Assembly (NCBI GenBank): GCA_965203855.1
Contig: CBDBDN010000004.1
Coordinates: forward strand, 62,001-126,000
Length of the DNA stretch: 64,000 nt
Source: Bin87 sp965203855
GTDB lineage: Bacteria > Chloroflexota > Dehalococcoidia > Lucifugimonadales > UBA3495
Direction: 5' to 3'
Positions 9,206 through 18,900 of this stretch are shown here, piece after piece. The translations under genes and the position numbers were made by a program. The first letter of the stretch is position 1. Every line of letters begins with the position of its first letter. Below the pieces are notes generated by a model, which saw nothing but the letters and a program-made list of their open reading frames with translations, had not been told where the DNA came from and did no database searches.

Positions 9206-10183
9206 ATGGTTGCTGCCGAAGTTACCGAAATCCAGTGCAAAACCGTCATCAACCGCGTCAATGTCCCGGATTTCCCCTTTCAGTGGACGATTAACCCTTA
9301 CCGGGGCTGCCGCCACGCCTGCCGCTACTGCTATGCCCGTTCCACCCATCAGTATTGGGGGATGGACGCCGGCGCCGACTTTGAGCAGCAGATTTTCGCC
9401 AAAGTCAACGCCCCCGAAGTGCTGCGGCAGGAACTGGCCCGCCCCAAGTGGACGGGAGAACCCATCGCCATCGGTACGGCGTCCGACCCTTACGAACCCG
9501 CCGAGGCGCAGTATCAGCTGACCCGTCAGATTCTGGAAACGCTGGCCGAGTTCCGCAACCCGGCGTCGGTTACTACCAAAGGGACGCTGGTGCGCCGGGA
9601 TGTTGATGTGCTGCGGCAGCTTAATGAAGTGGCCGGCGTCCAGGTAGTGTTCAGCGTCGGCAGCGTCGACGAAACGGTATGGCGGCAGACCGAGCCGGGC
9701 GCGCCGCATCCTATAGCCCGACTGGAAGCGATGCAGTATCTGGTGGAGCATGGCATTGCCGCCGGCGTATTGGCCGCCCCGCTGCTGCCCGGCCTGTCCG
9801 ACAGCGCCGCCAGCATTGACGCGCTGGTGAACGCGGCGGCGGAGCATCGGGCGCAGTTTCTCTCCGGCAATCTGCTGTTTCTGCGCCCCGGCAGCCGGGA
9901 ATGGTTTATGCCGCTAATCCGGGAGTCGTACCCGCATCTGGCGCCGGGTTACGCCCGGCTGTATCACAGCCCCCATGCGCCGCGGGATTACACCGCCGCC
10001 GTGCTCAATCTGGTGGACGATGCCCGTATGCGCTGGGAGCTGCCCCGGATGCCGTCCATCAAGGGATTGCAACCGACCGGGCTGCCGGGGTTCTGCGAGA
10101 TGCTGACGCCGGCGCCGGAATACGATGCGCTGCCATACGGGCAGGGTTATCCGTCCCAGCTGGCGCTGCCGTTGGCGGCCTAG
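9206..10183 (+). CDS. Radical SAM protein, SPL/Rv2578c-like
   Basis: 325 residues from ATG 9206, preferred over an upstream start because GGAGGG lies six bases ahead. The radical SAM cluster motif is CRHACRYC (CxxxCxxC) within NPYRGCRHACRYCYAR, the hallmark of the spore-photoproduct-lyase-like/Rv2578c group, followed by IAIGTASDPYEPAEAQY and TTKGTLVRRDVDVL. Members bind a 4Fe-4S cluster and SAM; apart from true spore photoproduct lyases their reactions are largely unknown. This organism shows no sign of sporulation here, so DNA photoproduct repair should not be assumed. Single gene on the plus strand. Confidence 0.87.
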   Translation: MVAAEVTEIQCKTVINRVNVPDFPFQWTINPYRGCRHACRYCYARSTHQYWGMDAGADFEQQIFAKVNAPEVLRQELARPKWTGEPIAIGTASDPYEPAEAQYQLTRQILETLAEFRNPASVTTKGTLVRRDVDVLRQLNEVAGVQVVFSVGSVDETVWRQTEPGAPHPIARLEAMQYLVEHGIAAGVLAAPLLPGLSDSAASIDALVNAAAEHRAQFLSGNLLFLRPGSREWFMPLIRESYPHLAPGYARLYHSPHAPRDYTAAVLNLVDDARMRWELPRMPSIKGLQPTGLPGFCEMLTPAPEYDALPYGQGYPSQLALPLAA

Positions 10184-10227
10184 GCGGCAAGGTGCGGGCT
10201 GTGCGGTGTATCCGCGCTGCGGTGGCG

Positions 10228-10689
10228 TCAGGATGCCGTCTGCGCCCAGATGGGGCCGCGCTGCTTTACCGGCTCCAGCAGGGATTCATCAAAGGGCTTG
10301 GGGTTGTAGTCGGCGCGGTTGGGGGCGCGGTATTTGAGCAAGTCAAACACCGTTTCATTAGTGTAGTAGCCCCGATAGGTTTGGGTTACCAGTTCCTGGA
10401 AAAAGGCCGGCCGTGCGTCCGCAACGGCTTGCAGGGTTGCCGTCTGCGCCGCCGGTTGCAACGCCGCGAAAGCGCCGCCGCGTTCCCGGGCGGCAATTTC
10501 AATCTGCGCCAGTCCGTCCAGCAGGATGCGCCGGCGGGCGGTTGCGGCGGCGGCGATGCTTTCTACGAAATCGGCTACGCCCAAGTCGCCGGCGGCGGGC
10601 ATATCGCCGTTGGCCGGAACGATGCGGTTTAACGCCGCCGCCAGCAGCCCGCGTTGTTCATCGCTCAAAATCGTATTGCCGTTTGACAT
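10228..10689 (-). CDS. Gluconate 2-dehydrogenase subunit 3-like protein
   Basis: 153 residues from ATG 10689, preceded by GAGGA seven bases away. LSDEQRGLLAAALNRIVPA, GVADFVESIAA and the terminal LVTQTYRGYYTN match the small gamma subunit family of membrane gluconate 2-dehydrogenase. In known complexes it partners a GMC flavoprotein and a cytochrome c. Neither partner lies in this window, so this is an orphan subunit or works with a dehydrogenase elsewhere. The twin-arginine signal found in many relatives is absent; the protein looks cytoplasmic or translocated with its partner. Confidence 0.75.
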   Translation of the reverse strand: MSNGNTILSDEQRGLLAAALNRIVPANGDMPAAGDLGVADFVESIAAAATARRRILLDGLAQIEIAARERGGAFAALQPAAQTATLQAVADARPAFFQELVTQTYRGYYTNETVFDLLKYRAPNRADYNPKPFDESLLEPVKQRGPIWAQTAS

Positions 10690-10815
10690 TGCCGTTATCC
10701 TCACTCTGGCGTCTTACGCCGGGTTCAGTCTATGCTACCATAACCGCAGCAAACGGGCGCATAAGTCAAGCTCAAGTATTCAAGCGCCCGCTGCCGGAAA
10801 ACCGCTTTTGAGAGT

Positions 10816-11178
10816 ATGGAACCTAAAATGATTGACAGCAAGGAAATCGCAGCCCGCGCCCAGTTCGTGCCTATGGAGCAGGCGGCTAAACAGTTGCCGG
10901 CCTTGTGCCAGTCGCTGGCCGGCAACCCGGATGCCGTGGTTGCCGTTACTAACCACGGCCAGCCGGCCTTTGCGTTGATTTCTTGGGAATCCTGGCAGGA
11001 ACTTGAGGATATGGCGGCGACGCTGGAAACTCTGGAAATTCTCGCTGATTCCAAGACTAGCGCGGCTCTCCGCCAAGCACGGACCGACTTTGCCGTAGGC
11101 AACGCCGATACCATCCCCGGCGAAGTCGTGATGCAGCAGCTGATCGAGGACGGGCTGATTGACCCGGCGAAACTCTAA
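10816..11178 (+). CDS. Phd/YefM-type antitoxin, orphan
   Basis: 120 residues. The FVPMEQAAKQLPALCQSLAG segment followed by VVAVTNHGQPAFALISWESW is the Phd/YefM fold, in which the antitoxin dimerises, binds operator DNA and masks a toxin with its C-terminal tail. No RelE/Doc-like toxin follows: the next gene is on the opposite strand and its stop overlaps this one by four bases. A second ATG four codons in (MIDSKEI) is an alternative start. Either the toxin is lost or encoded elsewhere, or the protein is a stand-alone regulator. Confidence 0.8.
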   Translation: MEPKMIDSKEIAARAQFVPMEQAAKQLPALCQSLAGNPDAVVAVTNHGQPAFALISWESWQELEDMAATLETLEILADSKTSAALRQARTDFAVGNADTIPGEVVMQQLIEDGLIDPAKL

Positions 11179-11717
11179 AAGATGATGCTCAATGCGCCGT
11201 GGTCGGACAACGCTTCCAAGTCCAAGGTGGCTCGCTTGTAGCATAGCCGCAGCTGTCCGTCCACTCGGCGCATCCGCACATCGTAGCGGCCCACATAGGG
11301 GGATGCTTCGCCGGCGCGAAAACGCCACACTACTACCGACGCCGTGGCGGCCACGGCGTCGCCGTTTATTTCCGTAACCATCACATTGCCGATGAACCGG
11401 CGGGTGCGCGACCAGGGATATTCCCGGTGGGCATGGCGGCTTTGCAGGCGGACAACCCGGCCGGCCATCCGGCCATAGTCATCATCGATGAACAGCAAGT
11501 CCGTCTCCGGATCGCCGTCCGGCAGGTCGGTGGTGGGAACGATATAGCGCGCGTCGGCCGTGTACAGCGTCAGCCAGGCGTCCAGTTTCCAGTCGTCCAG
11601 CAGCCGCGCCTCCTGGTACAGCAGCTGTTCCACTTCGTGTTGCAGCAGCAGCGACTCCGCAGTAGCCGGCAGCCCGGCTATGGGTATTGGCGGCGGCGGT
11701 ATCAGGTTAGCAACCAT
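11175..11717 (-). CDS. Aromatic-ring-hydroxylating dioxygenase, beta (small) subunit
   Basis: 180 residues from ATG 11717 (AGGAGC upstream). LLQHEVEQLLYQEARLLDDW, WLTLYTADARYIVP and RRFIGNVMV are typical of the NTF2-fold small subunit of Rieske non-haem iron oxygenases. It has a structural role in the alpha3beta3 enzyme. It lies 77 bases downstream of the alpha subunit on the same strand, so the pair is an operon. Ferredoxin and reductase partners are not in the window. The actual aromatic substrate cannot be read from sequence. Confidence 0.9.
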   Translation of the reverse strand: MVANLIPPPPIPIAGLPATAESLLLQHEVEQLLYQEARLLDDWKLDAWLTLYTADARYIVPTTDLPDGDPETDLLFIDDDYGRMAGRVVRLQSRHAHREYPWSRTRRFIGNVMVTEINGDAVAATASVVVWRFRAGEASPYVGRYDVRMRRVDGQLRLCYKRATLDLEALSDHGALSIIF

Positions 11718-11794
11718 TTTGGAATTGCTCCTGGTGGAGATTGACCGCACCGCGGTTTTCTCCCGGAGAGAGGAAATTAGTCAGCGGCGGCGGT

Positions 11795-13129
11795 TCAGTC
11801 GGCAGCGGCGAGCAGTTCCGGGGAGGGCAGCACTTCGGGGATTTCGCCGGGCGTCAGGCCGCGCTCGTATTGCTCAATGTGGGGCAAGTCGGCGACCAGC
11901 GACTGCCAGCGCCGCCAGAATGACCGCATCTGCAATTCGTCGTTGCCTTTGGGCGCGCGGTTGAACCCACGGGACAAGTCTGACCATTCCACGCCGCCGG
12001 AGCGGAACCCCTGCTGGCAGGATTCCAGTGCTTCGGTATCGTCCGGCGTAGCGAACCCGCCGGGGCCGAGGAAGGCCAGGAAAGAGTCGAGGCGGCGGCG
12101 CAGCAGGCTACCCGTCTCGCCGGCCGGCGCCATTTCCCAGGCGGTTACATCCATACTGTCCGGGCCGGTAGGCTGAAAGACGCGGATGGTAACGGCCATT
12201 ATGTCGTTGATGACCAGGTTGGGGAAAATCACCATATTGCGGCTCTTTTCGCACATCCGCAGCGCTTTGGCGCGTCCGTGCCGGGCAATCAAGTCATCCT
12301 TGATGCGCCGGATTTCCGGCTTGGCATCCTCTCCAAAGTAAGGATGCCACATTGCGATGGGCCGCCCGTAGATGGCATCGTTTTCCATCACGCCATGCCC
12401 GTTGCCCAAGGCGCGCCCGAACCCCCGGCGGTCGCCGGATACGGCAACGCCGGCTTCGTTGGCCATATAGTCAAAATAAGTCTGGTGAGTGGGCAGCGCG
12501 TGGTAGCCGTCAACGCTGTTCTCGGCCAGCAGTTTCCAGTTGGCCTTGATGGTGTAGCGGTTGGAGCCGGGGATGACGCGCATTCCGTCGGCGGCCTGGT
12601 CGGCTACCAGATCCAGATATTCGGCGGCGCCGGCCAGATATTCGCGCAGTGATTCGGTTTCCGTGCTGAAACAGACGAATATGAAGCCCTGGTAAGTGTC
12701 AAAGCGGGGCGAACGCAGGCCCATTGCGGCGCGGTCAAAGTCGGGGCCGTAGCCGGCAATGTCGGGCATTCCGATGAGCTCGCCGGAAGTGTTGAAACTC
12801 CAAGCGTGGTAGAAACACTGAAACACTTGGGCGTTGCCCCGGTCGGTGCGGCAGATGAGGGCGCCGCGGTGCGGACAGGTGTTGTGGAAAACCACCAGTT
12901 CGCCGTCTCGGTTGCGCGCAAAGAACAGGGCGCGCTCGGCAACCACGCGCCGCGCATAGTCGCCGGGATTGGGGATTTCGGATTCGTGGCCGAGGTACAG
13001 CCAGCAGCGGTCAAAGATGCGCTGCCGTTCCAGTTCATAAATCTCCGGCGACAGCATACTGCTGCGGTGCACCTGGAATTTGCCCAGGTCGGGCCGGTCA
13101 TAAACCAGATCGGCGATGTCCATAGCCAT
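11795..13129 (-). CDS. Rieske aromatic-ring-hydroxylating dioxygenase, alpha subunit
   Basis: 444 residues, ATG preceded by AGGAGG. Rieske 2Fe-2S ligands are visible as CPH near residue 85 and CFYH near 105. The mononuclear iron site block is ENSVDGYHALPTHQTYFDY, giving the bridging Asp and two His, with the carboxylate ligand further on. Alpha subunits carry the active site that inserts both atoms of O2 into an aromatic ring. Coupled with the beta subunit downstream. Likely role is catabolism of aromatic or related dissolved organic compounds; the substrate is unknown. Confidence 0.95.
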   Translation of the reverse strand: MAMDIADLVYDRPDLGKFQVHRSSMLSPEIYELERQRIFDRCWLYLGHESEIPNPGDYARRVVAERALFFARNRDGELVVFHNTCPHRGALICRTDRGNAQVFQCFYHAWSFNTSGELIGMPDIAGYGPDFDRAAMGLRSPRFDTYQGFIFVCFSTETESLREYLAGAAEYLDLVADQAADGMRVIPGSNRYTIKANWKLLAENSVDGYHALPTHQTYFDYMANEAGVAVSGDRRGFGRALGNGHGVMENDAIYGRPIAMWHPYFGEDAKPEIRRIKDDLIARHGRAKALRMCEKSRNMVIFPNLVINDIMAVTIRVFQPTGPDSMDVTAWEMAPAGETGSLLRRRLDSFLAFLGPGGFATPDDTEALESCQQGFRSGGVEWSDLSRGFNRAPKGNDELQMRSFWRRWQSLVADLPHIEQYERGLTPGEIPEVLPSPELLAAAD

Positions 13130-13216
13130 AATGCTCCTCCTGATGCTTACGGACGGCAGCCTAACCTGCTGACTTCACTGGCTGTAAATGTTCCTGGATG
13201 CGAGGCAAGGCGGCGG

Positions 13217-13990
13217 TCAGGCGGCGTCAAAAATCAGTTCGCCCACGCGAAACTCAAAACCGGGCATTACATCCTCACCATAGAGGATAGTCGGGTTGTC
13301 CATTATTTCCGGTTCCTGGCCGGGACGATAGACGGTTACGCGGCGGTTGCGCGGGTCAATCAGCCAGCCGAGGCGGACGCCGGCGGCAATGTACTGCTCC
13401 ATCTTGCGCCGCAAGTAGGCCAGCGTGTTGGTAGCGGAGTGTATCTCGGCGACAAAATCGGGACAGACCTGGCCGGTGCGATACTGCTCGGCGTCCAGGC
13501 CGGCCAGCCGCTCCGGGGATACCCATGATGCATCCGGCCCGCGTCCGCCCACGCCGGGGATGCGGAAAATCGTAGTGGACGACGGCGCCATTCCGCCATA
13601 GGCCAACGCCCACATAGTGACGAAAGCAATCAGCCGCGATTCGCTATTTCCGCCGGGCATCAGCATAGGGGGCATTATAACCAATTCGCCCGTTTCGTTG
13701 TACTCAATAGCGTACAGATCGTTAGCCTCGATGAAGGCCCAAAGCACATTGAAGTCAATCTCCGCCAGCGTCTTGCCGCCCAGCAGGGGGCGCAAGTCCA
13801 GCGTGATGGGCAGGCCGGGGCTGTCGGCATCCAGCCAGTAGGCGGCGTTGATTGGTTGAGTAGTTTCGCCCGGTTGGGTAATATCGGCCGGCTGGGCAGC
13901 ATCAGCCGGCTTGACGGCAGCGGCGGGCTTGACGCCATCCGGTTCAGCGGCGACAAGACGGTCGGGCGGCGGCAAGGTCTGCGTTGCCAT
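13217..13990 (-). CDS. Uma2 family (DUF820) PD-(D/E)XK protein
   Basis: 257 residues from ATG 13990 (GGAGG seven bases upstream). After a low-complexity N-terminus of repeated KPAD/QPAD/TQP units (about residues 20-45) comes the Uma2 fold: YNETGELVIMPPM, PDASWVSPERL, CPDFVAEIHSATNTLAYLRRKMEQYIAAGVRLGWLIDP and the GEDVMPGF tail. The Asp and Glu of PDFVAEI are the expected PD-(D/E)XK metal ligands. The family is hugely amplified in cyanobacteria and Chloroflexota; nuclease activity is predicted but biological roles are unknown. Two diverged relatives sit at 39-41 kb. Confidence 0.85.
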   Translation of the reverse strand: MATQTLPPPDRLVAAEPDGVKPAAAVKPADAAQPADITQPGETTQPINAAYWLDADSPGLPITLDLRPLLGGKTLAEIDFNVLWAFIEANDLYAIEYNETGELVIMPPMLMPGGNSESRLIAFVTMWALAYGGMAPSSTTIFRIPGVGGRGPDASWVSPERLAGLDAEQYRTGQVCPDFVAEIHSATNTLAYLRRKMEQYIAAGVRLGWLIDPRNRRVTVYRPGQEPEIMDNPTILYGEDVMPGFEFRVGELIFDAA

Positions 13991-14030
13991 CAGGTTAGCC
14001 TCCGGTGGGCGGGCGGCGAGTCCGGCAAAA

Positions 14031-15794
14031 TCAGCGAGGAATGACGGGCAAAGTGATGTGTGAGGGATACTGCGCCGAATGATGCACGGTCTGCTGCGCC
14101 GTTTCCAGCCGGTCATCCGCGCCCAGCGCCGCGCCGGTATTGGGGTTGCGGTCAAAACGGGGGAAGTTGCTGCTGGATATGTCCACCCGGACGCGATGGC
14201 CGGCCCTAACCAGATGGCTGGTTGCCCACAAGTCAATATCGTAGCGATATACACGGCCCGGCGCAATGGGGGATGGTACGCCGGCCGAACTGCGATAGCG
14301 CGCCCGCACGATGCCGTCTTGCAGATTGTGGGCGAATCCGTCGGGCCGGACATCCACCAGCTTGGCGGTGAAATCGGTATCGGGCGCGGTAGTAGCGGCG
14401 TACAGCGTAACAGTGATGGGGCCGGTTAATTCGGTGTCGGCGTGCAGCGGCTCCGAAGTGTACACCAGCACATCGGGGCGGTTCTCCGTCGGCGTCTGGT
14501 CAAAGACGCCGTAATCTATAATCAGCGTGTTGCCGCCCAGCGTAGGCGCCGGATTGGCCGGGTCGTAGATAAACCGGTCGGGAGGTTCGTCCGGTTCCGG
14601 CGGTACGGTGGACAGGGAACCGTCGCCGCTGCGGGTGTTGGCGCCGCCGCCGGAATGCAGATACCAGCGGTTGTAGTGCGTCCGCGCCAGGGGCCATTCC
14701 TGCTCGTCGCGCCAGCGGTTTTCGCCCATCACAAACAGGCGCACCGGCGCATCGTCCATAATGCCCGTCGCAATGTCCTGCAACCAGTAATCGTACCAGC
14801 GCAGCATATAATCGTGCAGTTCAATGGCCGCGTCGGGGCCAAAGTCAATGTCGCCGGCGCCGCCGGTAGTGGGCTGCGTAAAGGGGCGCAGATGGCCCCA
14901 AGGGCCAATCAGCAGTTTCTGGTTGCGGCGCGCCAGCGCGTTGCCGCCATGCTTTTGTATCGCCTGGAACGAATTGAGCGCGCCCTCCAGAAAGATGTCG
15001 TACCAGGAAGTGATATGAAACATTGGGACGGTAACATTGGCGGCCTGCCGTATCATATTGATCGGCCACCAATATGGGCCGTCCGTTTCCTGGTCAAAGT
15101 ATTCGTGAAAATAGGGGGCAGCTTCTTGGAGGCGGCCAATCCAGTCGCGCAGGGGCAGATGCCGATACCAGCGGTCGGACAGAGGCTGCCCAAAATTGCC
15201 GGGTTCAATCACATAGTCGTCCAGCTGCGCCAGCAAGTCGGCGCGGCCGGCCCGTTCCAATGTATTGCGGCCTTTTAGGATGGCGTAAGGCACCGTCCAG
15301 CCCCACTCCATAGCGCCGCCGGTGTGATAGACCCATGACTGGTGGAAATCGGAGGACGCCGACACGGGAACGAGGGTTTGCAGATGGGGCGGCAGCGGAT
15401 GGCCGCCGGCCAGAGTGTATTGCGTAGCGCCCAGATAACTTTGGCCGGTAGTGGCGACGCGCCCGTTGGACCAGGGCTGCCGCGCCGCCCATTCCACGGT
15501 GTCATAGCCGTCCTGCGCTTCCTGGAACAGAGGGTTGTAGTCGCCCTCGGAGGCGAAACGGCCGCGCACATCCTGGCTGAGCAGCACATAGCCGTTGCGG
15601 GGGAAAAACCAGATGGAATGGTCGGGGTTGTCCAGGTAGCCGTCCTTGCCGTAAGGTCCGCGGTTGATCAGGACGGGAAAGCGGCCCGGCGCATCGGGGC
15701 GAACCACGTCGGTGGCGAGACGCACGCCGTCGCGCATCGGCACCATCACATTAGGTTCCCGAATCGGCTGATACTGGCGGCGCGGCGTAGTCAT
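14031..15794 (-). CDS. CocE/NonD family hydrolase (X-Pro dipeptidyl-peptidase-like)
   Basis: 587 residues. VPMRDGVRLATDVVRP, GYVLLSQDVRGRFASEGDY and the nucleophile elbow GQSYLGATQY (Ser near 133) define the S15/CocE alpha/beta-hydrolase domain. The C-terminal half (about 400-587), with TVTLYAATTAPDTDFTAKL and GHRVRVDISSSNFPRFDRN, is the jelly-roll X-Pro dipeptidyl-peptidase C-terminal domain with its usual NP..G end. Known members cleave esters, amides or X-Pro peptides. No signal peptide is seen. Substrate unknown. It sits upstream of the Uma2 gene on the same strand with a 40-base gap. Confidence 0.9.
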   Translation of the reverse strand: MTTPRRQYQPIREPNVMVPMRDGVRLATDVVRPDAPGRFPVLINRGPYGKDGYLDNPDHSIWFFPRNGYVLLSQDVRGRFASEGDYNPLFQEAQDGYDTVEWAARQPWSNGRVATTGQSYLGATQYTLAGGHPLPPHLQTLVPVSASSDFHQSWVYHTGGAMEWGWTVPYAILKGRNTLERAGRADLLAQLDDYVIEPGNFGQPLSDRWYRHLPLRDWIGRLQEAAPYFHEYFDQETDGPYWWPINMIRQAANVTVPMFHITSWYDIFLEGALNSFQAIQKHGGNALARRNQKLLIGPWGHLRPFTQPTTGGAGDIDFGPDAAIELHDYMLRWYDYWLQDIATGIMDDAPVRLFVMGENRWRDEQEWPLARTHYNRWYLHSGGGANTRSGDGSLSTVPPEPDEPPDRFIYDPANPAPTLGGNTLIIDYGVFDQTPTENRPDVLVYTSEPLHADTELTGPITVTLYAATTAPDTDFTAKLVDVRPDGFAHNLQDGIVRARYRSSAGVPSPIAPGRVYRYDIDLWATSHLVRAGHRVRVDISSSNFPRFDRNPNTGAALGADDRLETAQQTVHHSAQYPSHITLPVIPR

Positions 15795-15924
15795 ACTGAT
15801 GGTTACCCCCTCGGTAAAGGCCGGCGCTCCGGCGCTTGCGGCAACGATACCCGTAGAGATAGGGCGGCGTCAATAACGAGTATGGTATTGATTGTATGGC
15901 ATTGCGATGCCGTATCCGGCAACA

Positions 15925-18900
15925 TCAGCCGGCGAGAGCGGAGCTTTGGCCGTCCAGCCGCTGCATCAGTTCCCGCCAATCGTCAACCGTCTGCACAGCG
16001 TCGGCGCGGATGAACAGGAACTGGACAGCGCGGATCGGTTTGCCCGTAGCCCGTTCAATTGCCGCCGCATAAGCCGCGCCCTGCCATTGATAATTGGACA
16101 TCTTGGCCCGTATCGCGGCATCATCAGGTACATAGTCGGACTTGTAGTCCAGGATGACCAGCCCGCCGGCGTTATCCTCATAGAGCAGGTCGATGATGCC
16201 CTCCAGGACGACCGAATCCGGCGCATCGCCCAGCCTGGCTGCTACCGGGATTTCCGGCCAGCGGCGGGGGGCGCGCAGTCCGGCGACTACCGCCGGGTTA
16301 CGCAGAGCCTGACGCGCCAAGTTAGCTACTTCGCCGCTGTCGGACAATCCCTCACTGGCGGCGTGCCGTTGTGCCGCCTGGTTAATCGTATCGTTCCATT
16401 GCGTTAGGAAATCGTCCACCGATGCAGCGGCATCTAACGGCAGCTGCGGCATCATGCGCTCAACTACATCCTGCAATACGGCGTGAATGGCGCTGCCGAA
16501 AGCGGTGCCGCCCCGGCCTCTTTTGCCGTTATGCTCAGCTTCCGGGGCAACTTCCTTGCTTTCAACGGCAGCTGCGTCGGCGCCATAGGCCCGGGCCAGC
16601 CGGGTAGCGGTAACCGCTTGAGGATAGGAGCGCTTGGCGATGTCTTTTTTCCTATCCGACTGCCAGACTTCCGGTTCATAAACACCAGCATCCACAATGG
16701 CAGAGTCCGGTGGCGTCTGTATTCGGCCGGCGCTCACGGCGTCAGGCGCTGCCTGGTGCGGCAGAACGGCCCGGTTTGGCAAGTCGGCAATCTGGGCGAC
16801 GATGCCTTTATCCTGCCGGCTGCCCTGTCCGGTAGCCTGGTACATACTGACCAGGAGATGGTCACGGGCGCGGGTAGCGCCGACGTAAGCCAGTCGTATT
16901 TCCTCGGCGGCGCTGTGGTTTCGTTCCAATTCCTTAAGGCCGTCATAGCCGGGGGTTTGCAGGTCGCTGGCTTTTACTTCTGCCGTACCGGACGGTGTTC
17001 CAAATAACGCCGGCTTGCTGATAATGGAAGGATTGGCGGCAATGCCGGTCAGGATTACGATGGGAAACTCTAACCCTTTGGCGGCGTGCATCGTCATTAT
17101 CCGCACAGCGTCATCGTCGGCTTCGGGTACGGGCGCCTCGACAATGCGCGCGTTTTCGTCCTGCTGCGTTGCCGCCCATTGCAGGAAACGGCGCAGTGTG
17201 AGGGGCGTCCCGCCGGCAGTGGCGGCATCGTATTCCATTCGGCGCGCCTGCTCGGTCAGGAACTGGCGCCGGCGCCAGATTTCTCGGGGACGCCTTTCTG
17301 CCGGATCCAGATCCAGCTCATCCAGCCGCCGTTCCCGGACGAAATCAGCGATCAGTAGGGCTACCTTGGCCGAGCGGCTCTTTGCGTGATACTCGCGGAG
17401 TATCAGCATACCGTCGCGCACCGGGGATTCGGTGTCCGGCAGATCCCCCATATAGTTCCAACGCCCGCCCGCTTCACGCCAGCGCAGCAGATCGGCGTCG
17501 GAGCAGGCAAAGGCCGGGGCACGCAGCGCCGCCGCTACGGACACGGCGTCGGACGGGTCGTCAATGGCGCGCAGACAGTTGAGCAGATCCGGCACTTCCT
17601 GGGCGTCAAAATACAGCGACGACCCCTCCAGCCGGTAGGGAATGCCGGCATTCTCCAATTCGCCCGTCAAAGTGTTCAGGCCGGTGCGGGAACGAATCAG
17701 GACACAGACGTCGCCCAAGTCGGCCCGGCGGCGGTTCTGTTGCGCTTTGTCATACACTTCAAGCCGGCGGTCGGCGCCGGCGCCGGCGTAGGTTGCGATC
17801 AAGCCGGCGATGTGCCGGGCCTGCTTACGGCTTACGGTTGCCGCGTTGTCGTCAATGTCTTGCGGGCCGCCGAACACTTGCACCGAACCAAGCCCGTCCT
17901 GCTGAATGTCGGCATTAGGTTGCAGCGGAACATACTGCGCCTGCACGCCGGCGGCGGGCTGCATCAATCCGCCAAGTTGTTCCGACGCATCCGGCCGGTC
18001 AGCATCAGGCCCGTCTGCATCCGGGCCGCCGAACACGGCGTTGACCCAATCCAGCACGGGTTGTTGAGAGCGACGGTTTTCAGAGATAGTAAGCCGTTCC
18101 AGTTGCCTGCCGTCTTTGACCTGCTGGACGACGGCGATGTCGGCGCTGCGAAAGCGGTAGATGGACTGCTTGTCGTCGCCGACGATGAACAGTTTGCCGG
18201 GCTTTAGCGGGAGAGTGTGCCAGTCATTGGCGTCGCTGCCGATGTTGGCATCAGCGGCGGCGGCCAGGTAAAAAGCGATTTCGGCCTGCAACGGGTCGGT
18301 GTCCTGGAATTCGTCAATCAGGATACGGGCGTATTTCTGCTGGATATGGGCGCGGGCGTCCGGGTTATCGCGCAGCAGGTCGCGCGCCCAGATAAGGAGG
18401 TCGTCAAAGGTAGCCATACCGTTGGCCTTGCGCCGGGCAGCATAGTCAATCGCAAAACGCTGTCGGAGGTTGTGGAGAAGTGGAATTAGCGGCGCTACCT
18501 TTACAGTTGCCTGGAACGCTCTACCGATTGAACGAAACTCTTCCCTGACCGACACGGGTGGACGTTGCCAGTTACCCTGCGAGCCTACATTTCCTCTATG
18601 ATCTACCTCAGAGCCGCTATTCAAAGCCGAAACTGCTTCAATGGGGTTGTCGGCAGTATTTTGAATTGCCTGGACAGTTGCGATGGCCCCGTCCATCTGT
18701 TGCATCAGGTTATCTTGTGGGTTTTTGCACTCTTTGGACAATTTCTGCAATTGTTCAAGCGTATTATGTGTTGCAGCAATTAAATCAATACTGCTAATAC
18801 TATCGTCATTACCCAGATGGTCATAATTGTCAGAGAATGATTTGGCGACAGTACGCCAATTATTGATACCGACTTTGGATTCCAGCAGGTAGCGCAGTGT

